In this document: piece by piece, positions 12,128 to 24,100 of the stretch
How positions within the stretch are numbered: position 1 is the stretch's first letter
Layout of the letters: each line of letters begins with the position of its first letter
NCBI RefSeq assembly: GCF_902806685.2
Contig: NC_048555.1
Coordinates: 7,130,001-7,194,000 of the forward strand
Direction of reading: 5' to 3'
From: Maniola hyperantus
Lineage: Eukaryota; Arthropoda; Insecta; Lepidoptera; Nymphalidae
DNA: 64,000 nucleotides
Program-made: the position numbers and the translations under genes
Notes under the pieces: generated by a model
Database searches by the model: none
Seen by the model: the letters and a program-made list of their open reading frames with translations, nothing else
Told to the model about the DNA's origin: nothing

Positions 12128-15100
12128 GTGAGTATCTATTTACGTTTATTTTATAAAACTTAGGGTGAAAGCATCGGAAGATTAATATTCCTCTGACCAA
12201 ATTTCGGCCATGGCAGCCTATCTCGAATCAGATATTATAGTGCACAAGTTTATGCGCAAACAGGTTCATCTATTACTACTACTAGTACTACTACTACTAC
12301 TACTAATGAGTACTATCTATTCCCTCACTTCAAAATCTGATGGAATTTCCATCCGATACGACCCGAGATAATATTATATCAGGTGCAACGACGTTACGAG
12401 CTAATCGCCAACTTCCCTATTATAATATGCTGCTACTAACGATTTCTTAAAATGACTTTTTAGCCTGACCTGGGCATCGAGTTCGAAATCACATTATAAT
12501 CCGCTGCCTATCTATTAGACTAATTATGCTACATGTCCCTATTTTGTATTGCATAATATTAATATTCATTGAAAGTAGTCAAGTTATATTTGTATGTAAT
12601 TTCCTTGGCATTTGGCAGATTATAACTCAATCTAACCATCTAAAACCTACCACCTTGTAATACTCAATCTGGAAAATAAACTAATTGTAAGTATTGAAAA
12701 ATAACTAACTTCAGCGCAAGAATTGCCAGAGCCGCAAGAGCATTAAGTATATTTTAAAATACTCTTGCCCATATTTTAATCCACTTTTTTTCTTTATGTA
12801 TCAAGTGACTTGTAACGCTATGACATTGACATACCTACACAAACCGAAAACACATTGTAAGATGGTAGTGCCTTCATACAATGTGTGAGTTTGTTGATTT
12901 GCTAAGCGGAATGTTTTACGTACGTCAGTGACCCATCAATAAGTGCCCAATCAATAGAAATAGCCTGGACAATCAATACTGAAGGTTTTTATGACTTCGG
13001 TATGTATATTGCTTTTTTATTAATTAATAGTAGGTAGTTAAACTAGGACATATTTATTGAGTACAAGTAATTAATGCTCACTAAATATCTAACTGTGGTG
13101 ACCCATGATTGTTTATCCGTGATTTTATTACCATCTATTGCTTTGTAGTATTCGTTTGATTTTCGTTTCTTTGTAGATTGCAATCGTCACTGTCACTTAA
13201 ATTTTGGTACTAAGAGCACATAGTTGATCTGAATATTTGAACGTGTAATGTAATCAGATGATATAGATAGGAGTTTTTCTATAACTTTCGAAGGCATGTA
13301 GTAAAATTTCTTAACGTATGTGATTTCAGCAACACACGACGCAAGCGACGCGAACGAACGTAACGACGACGTACGCGTGGAGCTCGTGGGGTACATGGAG
13401 TGCGTGCTCAAGGACTTGCGGTGGCGGCGTTGCTGTGCAGGAGCGACACTGCCTGCCGAGAGACCCTACTAGGTGAGTTATCGACAATGCACCCTGTAAC
13501 CGGGTATTCATTTATGCGGCCGAAAGTAATGTACATCGGCCTTTAAAATGACATTTCGGCTTTGTAGAGCGTAAGGTAGAGCGTTGTGCTTGTCACTCAT
13601 ACCTAAATGACGTTTTGTCGGTCTCAACGACAGAGACAGTGCTCTACAAATTTGCTATCTACTAAAGGTCGATGTATATTACTTTAGGTCGCGTACTATA
13701 CCTAATTTACTGACATCATATTACCACACAGAGAATTCAACCTCAAGAGTACGCATATACAAGGTTTTGCATGAAAACGAAATCGTAAAATGTTGGCGGG
13801 GGACAGGAGAGAATGCTTTATTGTGATTGGTAGACTCAAAAGTCACGTAATCTAAACATAACTAGGGATAACTAGGTGACCAATACTCGTCCATCCTTGT
13901 AAACAACTCATTAGTCATTACGTATTTAAAATAATACATTTCAATAAACAAAAGCACAAAGGATAAAAAGAAATTGACATGACATAATGATCCAAAAAAC
14001 AATCTTACACCCAAACAGCCTATTACCTATCTATAACACTCATACAAAACAGATACTGGTAGATAAAATTAAAATATATCCTTTTCGGGACTCCCACTAA
14101 AAACCAAATTCATGTTTGACACGGGAAAACAAACAAGTCAACGCTTGAAGAAGATTAATATATTATTGTTACAGACCGTTCACTATAACTTGTTCACTGA
14201 CGTTATGTTGGCACCATTGCAAATCACACAGTAATAAACCCTAAGTTGTAAAGAATAAAGCAAACAAAGCAATGGTGCCAACAGGACGGCAGGGGACAAG
14301 TAATATTGAACGGTGTGTATTCGTAGTTTCCTTGCCTTTGATTCATTGTTTGTGAGCTATTGTCTTAATTGTTTCATTATTAGGGCCGGTACGTGTTGAG
14401 ATTAACTTGGTGATAGCGGGTTTTATCTATTGTAAATTCAGATACTTACTTAATGGACCTTTAATTAACAGGTCGTTAAATATTATTTTATCCTTGAACG
14501 TGATTTTTGTTGAATTTTGTTTTGAGGAAAAAACACGACGACTCAGCTCTTTTAATCTTTTAGTAATTTACAGACCATTATAATGTAGCCGCTAACCTTT
14601 ATGAGGAATTCATTATTGTAGAGATAATTAATGGCCCTGGCCCCTTTAAATTTTGTACAACAAATGACCCTATAAAATGTCTACAGTATAATAATTATGT
14701 CCCTATAAAATTTCTACGGTACCTAGGTTGTGTCAACATAGTTCGGCGTAAGAATTTTGGGCCGAATCTCTTGCAAGAGAAACATTCAGAAAAAATCCGG
14801 CCAGGTGCTCCCGCACCGTGAGTTCCGTACTCGGTATTTTTGACATTTGACATTTTGCACGATAAATCAAATACATAAAAATTAATAAAAATCTGTTTTA
14901 GAATGTACCTACAGGTAAACCCCTAGCATATGATACCCCACTTAGTATTATCTTACTTTGAAAGTTAAAAATATTAACTATTGTCCATGAACACATTTTT
15001 TATTGATGTAACCACAAATTCACGGTTTTTGGATTTTTACCCTATAAGACCTAGGTACCTACCTGCCAAATTTCATGATTTTAGGTCAACGGGAAGTACC

Positions 15101-18100
15101 CTATAGATTTCTTGACAAACACGACCGAGAGGCAGATAACGAAGTGATCCTATAAGGGTTCTTTTTTCCTTTTGAGGTACGGAACCCTAAAAAACCGGTC
15201 AAATGCAAGTCGAACTCGCACACGAAAGGTTCCGTACCATTGTACTAGATTATCTACTTTAACTCTGGACCTATTAAGGTGCTTGAGATACAGCCCACTG
15301 ACAGACATACAGACAGACAAATGGATGAATAGAAGGACGGACGGACAGCGGAGGGTTAGTATCTACCTACTAGGATCTTAGGTAGCTACTAGGTAGCTCT
15401 ACCCAAAGTATGCTATTGTAACCCTAAAAAAGTAGTTGTGCTGGGCTGATTCTCTTTCAAGCTTTTTATTTAGGTTTAATAAAATAAATAACATTTTGGA
15501 TATACTTAGGTACATCATAATAAAAAAAAACTTGCCAAAAACTCTGAATAATTGACACTCACGTATGAAGAGATACAAAGTTCAATTGGTCAGCCCTGCC
15601 GCGAGATGCAGGCGCATTGATCATAGATCACAATGATATCTAATGATACGGCGCGTGATCTACAAAGGGCCTGTGCCCACCGCGGGAGAGCCTTCTATTT
15701 TCACGCTACTATCGGTTCTCGATCGAAAAATCGAGCTCTAGTTAGTTATCATTGGCTTTGGAACGCGGTGGTTCATATAAAGTCGGCAGTAGTAACAGAG
15801 CCGTGCATTTAATGAGCTATGTATCCACAAGTATCTTAAGTTTACCTGAAGCCGAGGTTTAGGTTACCTATTTAAATTAATTCTAAGTTTTATTATTTAT
15901 TTGTGCTATAAATAAAATAATGAATAAAAAAATAAAATGTTTTTAATTCGACCAACGAAAGGATCATATTGGTGTTAGTAAGTACACGAAACTTAAACTT
16001 ATTTGTTAGTAAAATTTCTATAACTACTTAAATTAGGACAGGATCGATTTGCCAGCACGTGAATCATACAACAGTGATTCACTAGTACTGATGGCAGTCG
16101 ATCCTGTCACAAAATACCTTCAGGAGGCATAAACCTTTACGCAAATGCCGACAACAACTGTACAAAGTTTCAATTCAATTAAATGAACGAACGAAACGAA
16201 ATATAGGGACAGACGGGCATACCTTATTATTGTCGTGTGAAGTCAAGGTGTAAAGAGATCGCAATGTCATTCAATATGCAAATTATTTTTATAGTAGTAT
16301 TACTTTTTAGTATTAGTTTTTGCTCTATGATTATTTTTATCTCATTGTATCTATCTACATTCTTTAATATTATTATTTTTCATGACATCTTCAATTCTCA
16401 GAACAATAGTGTCAGTCAGCTTTATAGGAAAATAGGTAGATTTCTTGATAATAAAATTCTAAATGAAGTCATAAATCGGTAAAATTACGTTTTGAATTAC
16501 GAAACTTATCTTGTAAAAGATAAGACAAGAAAACATAAATTGACATAATATCGTAGTAGGGGCAATCAAACTGAACACAGTACGAGGAACGACGGCCCGC
16601 CTTTGTGTTCGAGATATCATAATTTACCAGCTACATCCTTTCTGTATTGAAAAAATAAATATCAACTAATTTACAATTTAGTGCCTACGATGTATTTTTT
16701 GTTGACAACTCGAATGTCCACGGAAGTTTTATTGGATGTCCGTTTTATTAAGTGGTAATTTTTTAAAGTTGTTAAAAACTTGATTGGTTGATTACGTTCC
16801 TATTCTAAAATGTGTGCTGCACACATCGTCATCATCATATTCTCAACTCATCACTGAGTCAGAGGAGTCCAGTAATGGGGGTAAGGGATCCATCTCAGAA
16901 TGAAAAGGCTACCACCTGGCCATGTAAGGATAGGGTCTTGGACTGCAGTAATAAAATAATGTGATGTTTTGTATAGCACTAGTTTATGGGGCTAGAATTC
17001 TTTATCAAAGAGAATATTTAAAATTTTTTTTACATATATTTCGTTATTTTTAACATAACTAATTATTATTAACGTCACGCTGTACAGAAGTAATATATAT
17101 CGGTAAGTCAATGGCAGAAAATCAGAAACAGAAAAACAGGTGATGAAAAATACGATTAACTTAATATCGTGATTTATATCGTGCTTAAAGGTAATCACGA
17201 TTATATTTAATGAACGATTGTGGTGGTTGATCAGCGTTGATCAACGATAATGGCCTAAACCGGCCTTTTATAGACAAAAAGTTTCAAATTAGCGTATCCC
17301 ATCATTTATTGTAATGAAAGGCGTTTGCCTTTGATAACAATAAATGATGAATTGACATTGACAATACAAAAAACATAAGTATAGGTAACTTTATAGTAGA
17401 AAACACGCGACAGGTTGAAATGGCAATGCCTGGAATAAACAGCTCTTAGTTGTAAGATGTGATGTTTGGTACAGTTTGGAAAATTTTCTTTCTTTCAATC
17501 GGAAAGAGAACGCCCCGCATACCCGCACAAGCGAGCGCGTGACGTGCGGTTGTGCGGAGCGTCCCCTCGCTTCCTACCCCGATTGCCTCAACCTCTCGCG
17601 GACTATAAATACTCGTAGTTTTCATTATTTTAAAATCGCTAATTGGTCAGTCATCTCGCCATATACGAGGCATGCCTTTTAAGTTTTGTCGTTTGAAGAA
17701 AAAAACACAACTAGAACCTTATAGTACTTTTTATTGTTTTTCAAAGTATTCACCACGTAGCTTAATACACTTTTCCATTTGCTCAAACCAGTTATTATAA
17801 CATTAATTATTCCACTCTAAAGTGGGGGTGTTCAAAATGGCTGACTTGAAAGCGTCGACTGCTTCTTCACTGGACTGTAACCTTTGACCACGAAGACTTT
17901 TCTTAATTTTAGGAAATGTAAAGAAATCGTTAGGGCTTAGGTCAGGACTGTATGGAGGATGGTCAAGAATTTCTACTTTTTCCTGCTTCAAATACTCAAT
18001 CGTTTGACGAGCCCTGTGTGAGCTTGCGTTGTCGTGGTGCAGGATGATACGTCGCTTTGAGTTAGATTTTCGAAGTTCGGCGATGACTTGTGGTAAACAA

Positions 18101-21100
18101 ACTGTGGTATACCACTCTGCGTTAACCGTTCTACGATCTTCAAGTGCAATAGTCGCAACATAGCCGGTTTTTCCAACGAACGTGGCCACCATCTTCTTTG
18201 AAGTGCTTCGAGAACGAACAACTTTAGTCAGCTTTGGCTCGTCTTGAAAGACCCAGATTGTAGATTGTTGTTTGGAATCAGGATCGTAAGCATAGATCCA
18301 AGATTCGTCACCACTGATGATGTCGTAGACGTGATTTGACTCTCCTCGGTTGAACCTTTGCAGAGTTTTCTTACACCATCTGACGCGGGCCGCCTTGTGA
18401 TCGTCGGAAAGCAGATGCGGTATCCAACGGCAAACTAGCTTTCTCACACCAAGCGCTTCATGCAAGATCTTCTGAATGGTTGTCCCTGAGATGCCTAATA
18501 GAGCCTCTATCTCTCGACACGTCACATGACGATCTTCGAGAATTAGTTGTCTCACAGCAATGATGTTATCTTCAGTGAAGGCGGATTTTGGTCGTCCTTC
18601 GCGAGATTTGTCACTAACACTAGTATGTCCACGCTGGAATTCTAAATACCAGCGTTCGACAGTCCGCAGACATGGGGCTACATCACTGAACACAGATGTT
18701 AGCTCTTCGAAACACTGAAGCCGTGTCAGGCCTCTTCTAAAGTTGTAGAAAATTATTGCACGAACATTTTCCTTAAAAAGATTCATTTTCGTACGTAACC
18801 TGACAGATTCGAATCGACGCTGTGACTAAACAATAGCATTAATCCTAATACTTTCAACTGTTTTGAGATTCAATATTTAAACACATTCGAATATAAAACA
18901 GTTCCAAATTCAAAATTGCCGGGAAATATGGAAACGACAGAACTTAAAAGGCACGCCTAGTACATGCCCTCCCTCTCGCCTAGAGTCTAATCAGTACTAA
19001 TCACCATCATCATTAGCTGGTTGACATCCACTGTTGGACATAAGCCTTTCCTAATGAGCGCCATCACACCTCATTCTCTACCTTCCTCGCAACTTTCCGT
19101 CGTCGTTTATAAAGTCGCGCCGGTGTGGCCATTTTGAGAGACTGCACGCTCTAGTAATTTAGACAGCTCTCTGCATACATTAATCTGGGAAGCATTCATT
19201 ATAGTCGTTTCGCCATCAGAACCAATCATTGCAAGTCAAAGGCTTCACACGTGACCCTGAGCGCCCTTTTTACGTCCAACATACCAAATTAAGGTAATTC
19301 AACGAAACACGGAACAAGCTTTCGATGTTTCGTATCTGAAGATACAACGTACAACCAGTACAACTATTTACGGACATCGCGTTTGATTGACGCCTACAAT
19401 AATTTATAACCCTTTCGCTAATGTTCGATTGTTATCTTTTTGTTTGCACCGCTTTTCGAATTTTTGTATGTGAACGTGTGGGATCATTAGAGATTGCGCT
19501 GAGTCAGTCTGTATCGTTTTAATCTATGTTCGAATGCTGTGTTAACAAGGTAACGTAGTGTGGTAATAAATTTGATGAGATGTTTTTTTATACCTACTGA
19601 GTTTGGTTGTTTATACACAACACAACCTAAAACTATGCAGTTACACATCCAAAATTATCATAATTTATATAACTTTTGAATTAACAAAGAACTTCTTTGT
19701 TTATACTTTTTATGACAAGTATTTACCTAGACTTTACGGAAATTTGTAAATGATTTTAAAAAATTACGAAACCGGCAGGATTTTTCCTGTTTCAAATTTA
19801 AAAGATATTCAAAAAAAAATCTGTATAGGAGAATGTCTCAGTATAGTAGTTTAGTATAATTTAAAGTTAGCCCAGTAAAGCTGAGTAAGTTAACAAATAC
19901 AAATGATTCGACTACAAAGACGAACGGTGCGAAATGATAATATGAAAATATTATATCTCAGTTTGTATTATAATTATTTTGGTTGGTCTTATAAATGGCT
20001 GCTAAATAATTTATTACATGAAAAAATATGACGCCTCTCAATTAAAATAAAGAGCTTATAGCTAATTGGTTGTCAGTACAAAATACCTAATACGAATGTG
20101 GCGAATTATTTCCTATGATTTATTTATAGATGGACAATTAATTTTATTTAAGACGTGATAAATTACAGGATTATTAATTAGTCTAAAGAATAAATGTGGC
20201 TGAATAACCATTGCATCCTTGACATGGATCAGCACTGCATCGATGCCTTGAGGATTTTATTTTTTAAAGTATAAAATGTGTCAAAATGTACATAAATCCC
20301 AATGGAAAACAACTCTACAAATCTAGGTTTCTTGACAGACAGACAGACAGACAACAAAGTCCTATAAGGGTTCCGTTTTTCCTTTTGAGGTACGGAACCC
20401 TAAAAATCACTTCCGTTGCTCCGTTGCAACGTGATTGAAGGACAAACCAACAAACAAAAACACTTTCGCATTTATATTATAAAAAGGCAGGTAGTGATGG
20501 GTAGTGATAGATAGTGGTTACCAGTTACCACTGCGCTAGGAACTAGGCAGGTCGTCGAAAACTTCGTAAATTGTAAATGAAAGTGCATGTACGTTGCAAC
20601 GCGACTTTTAACCGAAACAATTTTTGCAGCAGATGAAACTGCTGCCAAGACAAAAGTTACATTAAGCTTATTCAAAACACTTTCAAACAATAATGTCAAT
20701 AAAATAGTCTTACCGAAGCGGCTTCTTACCACAAGCAAACTACCACAATACGTCGTTTTGGATCAAACGTAAACTGAAATTAGTGCAAGCGAAGTTTAAT
20801 AATCGGAACCGATCGTTTTGATCATTTAACGATCATTTTAAACTGGAGGTTATGCGTCATTGGTGTTGTAATATACAAATAAGATTAACGGAAACAGCGT
20901 GGAGTACAAAATCATTGCTAGTTTAGACGACCTCCCTGGCGCAGTGGTAAGCGCAGTCTTATTAGTGGGAGGTCCCGGCTTCGATTCCTGGCAGAGATTT
21001 GGAATTTTACACTTCAAAGTTTCACGATACACTACACATACGAAAAACGTAATGAAAGTGAACAATGAAAATACAAATTAATTTAAAAAAAACCTATCAT

Positions 21101-24100
21101 GGTCTAGTGCATGTAATCACTGGAGGCGTCTCACTGTGATGTAACAGTTTCATAATATTAATTACGAGACAAAAGTCGAGGCGCCCTGCCGCGGAGGTAT
21201 GGGCCCTGGTGATGAGCTGAAACAATGTCTTCAAAAATGTACGTAGGCTTGATATGCCCAGTACATTCCATGAGAAAAGTGCTTATGAACTTAAATTGGT
21301 AATTTTCTGTATGCTTAGTATTAGATTTTATGTCTCACCATGTTGATAGTATTCGAGTGTCCAAAACCTTCCGCATTGTAGTAAACTGGATCTTAACTGC
21401 CTTGTTTTGAAGCTCAAGTTTGTCTACACATCTACAGCCACCGGTCCTAGTGGAAGCGTTGCGAAATTAAAATCAGTGGCATTGAATTTTTGACTTCAAT
21501 GCAAGGCTCTTTAGGTCCATTTTACTTTGACGGTATTGTGTTTCAACGCTCGAACTCTAGCAACGTTTGGTGAGACGTAAAATATTATACTAAGCTCTAT
21601 ACAAACGTAGTTTAGTTCTCATTCTCAGAGACAAAGTTACACGTGCTTCTTTCAGCCCGTTTAAGATTACACATTCTTACAGAAATCTGGCAATTATAAA
21701 CACAAATTATATTTGTTTTAAGAGCATGTCTACAAAACTTCATTGATATTGATATGATAATATTCTTCAAATGATGACCAAACTAGGTTTCTATGAAGAA
21801 CGCTGGGGAATACGTTAATAGAAAATACGCTTAAAATAAAAAGTAATCCATAGTTACAATAGTTTATTTAAGTTTATTTGTGTTTAATTTTCTGCTTAAA
21901 ATTAATAGCTATCGCGTCCATTAAATAGAAGGAAGCGTTATTTAGGTAATTTTTTTTAGATAAATTCACATTTTTGTTTTTTTTTATAAACCATCAAAAC
22001 TGATTAACTACGACTTGTCTACAGATCTGTACTTAAGGGATCCATTTCCATACATAATGTTCAGTTAATTTACATATCGTACCGAGGGTGTATAAGTAAT
22101 TTTAATTAAAGTTTGAAAAGCAATGATGACCATGACTTGTGTTTAACACCAGAAATAATAGTGTTCGATATTAATTTGACAACTTTTTAATTACGAATAG
22201 AGTACCTATAGAAGATTTTTTCACTTTGACTGTTTTTGTTTGTGTCTAAAGAAATGAAAGTATTTATCTAGGAGATGCCTAAATTCAATCTGCTCACCAA
22301 AATATTTTTTATAAAATAAAATGGATACTTAAATCTTTTTAAAAATCCCTACCTTCTAATGGATTAACTAAGTCTCTTGGATAAATGATAATCCATACTA
22401 ATATTATAAATGCGAAAGTGTGTCTGTCTGTCTGTCTGTCTGCTAGCCTTTCACGGTACATCCGTTCAACCGATTTGTACAAAATTTGGTACAGATATAG
22501 CTTACATCCCGGGGAAGAACAAGGGCTACTTTTTATCCCGGAAAATCAAAGAGTTCCCACGGGATTATTAAATACCTAAATCCACGCTGACGAAGTCGCG
22601 GGCATAATCTAGTAATACATACATATTGGTTTTGCAATTCATCCTTTTTCTGTATTGCGATCTTATTCCATATTGAGTATAAGATATTTTGTTGGCAATT
22701 ATTGTATTCAACATCAGTAGCCTGCTTTGGCAGTTTGTGTTTGCAGGACTGGTAGAACAAAATGATCTATATTATATTCTTCAATCGGCTCTACATGTGT
22801 AGATTAATATACTTAGGTATCTACTTAAATATCTTTGTCTCTACAATACCGTATGGAAATATTACACAAATACTTCGTAACAAGATCAGTCTAATTTCCA
22901 GATGGCGACGCAGCAGAAAAAGAAGAAAGCTCGTGAGAAGCGCGGAACGTATACGTCGGGCGCGGAACACAGGCGTCGTCAACGCGCCTGACTGTGCCGG
23001 CCTCGGCCGACGCTACCACGAGTGTAATACTGCGGTAGGTACTACTCTTTGATTATTGTTACATCATATAAAAGAAGAAAGCTCGTGAGAAGCGCGGAAC
23101 GTACATACGTCGGGCGCGGAACACAGGCGTCGTCAACGCGCCTGATTGTGCCGGCCTTGGCCGTCTCTACCACGAGTGTAATACTGCGGTAGGTACTACT
23201 CTTTGATTATTGTTACATCATATAAAAGAAGAAAGCTCGTGAGAAGCGCGGAACGTATACGTCGGGCGCGGAACACAGGCGTCGTCAACGCGCCTGACTG
23301 TGCCGGCCTCGGCCGACGCTACCACGAGTGTAATACTGCGGTAGGTACTACTCTTTGATTATTGTTACATCATATAAAAGAAGAAAGCTCGTGAGAAGCG
23401 CGGAACGTATACGTCGGGCGCGGAACACAGGCGTCGTCAACGCGCCTGATTGTGCCGGCCTTGGCCGTCTCTACCACGAGTGTAATACTGCGGTAGGTAC
23501 TACTCTTTGATTATTGTTACATCATATAAAAGAAGAAAGCTCGTGAGAAGCGCGGAACGTATACGTCGGGTGCGGAACACATGCGTCGTCAACGCGTCGT
23601 CAGGAATGGAGCTTACTAATTAGCACAGGTTTATATTTTCAACATGAAAAAGAATATAGCAAAACCATCATATCTTTTTGCCTCCAACGTAGCATAAAGA
23701 AAAAAAGCTTTCCTAGTATAGGTTAGGAATTAAGTCCAACATTATTCCAAATTCGAATACTTATCTAATGTATAAATTAATTTTTCAGCCATGTCCGGGT
23801 CCGGCCCGGGACTCGAGGTCCGAGCAGTGTGCGGTGTACGACCGCAGGCCCTTCCGCGGGAGGTTCTACACGTGGGTGCCGTATGTAGACGGTGAGTTTA
23901 TCTGATACAGTAGAGAGGAGAGGGAAAATAAATCTCTATAGATTTATTCTAATCTATATATAGATGTATTTTCCCTCTTCTAGATTGATATAATATACTA
24001 ACTAGACTAGCTTATGATCGTGACTTAGTCCGCGTGGACTACACAAATTTCAAACCCCCATTTTACCCGGGTTAAATTTTCAAAAATCCTTTCCTAGCGG

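Larger units (their letters stand above)
17666..18960 (-). mobile_element. Mariner transposon, 1295 bp, near-complete
   Basis: The ends carry matching inverted repeats of about 28 bp (left cgaggcatgccttttaagtt, right the reverse complement with a few differences). They are flanked by TA on both sides (17664-17665 and 18961-18962), the normal mariner target duplication. Length fits the family (about 1.3 kb). The transposase reads on the minus strand inside. The element sits in the intron between exons 2 and 3 of the ADAMTS-like gene, antisense to it. Confidence 0.95.

Noticed and set aside
16237..16482. Open frame of 81 codons with hydrophobic segments
   Set aside because: AT-rich poly-Phe/Ile composition as expected from random AT-rich DNA; no conserved motif or splice sites.
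22918..23605. CRISPR-like or satellite array
   Set aside because: The units are copies of a coding exon with splice donor and intron start, with no spacers; it is a local tandem duplication.
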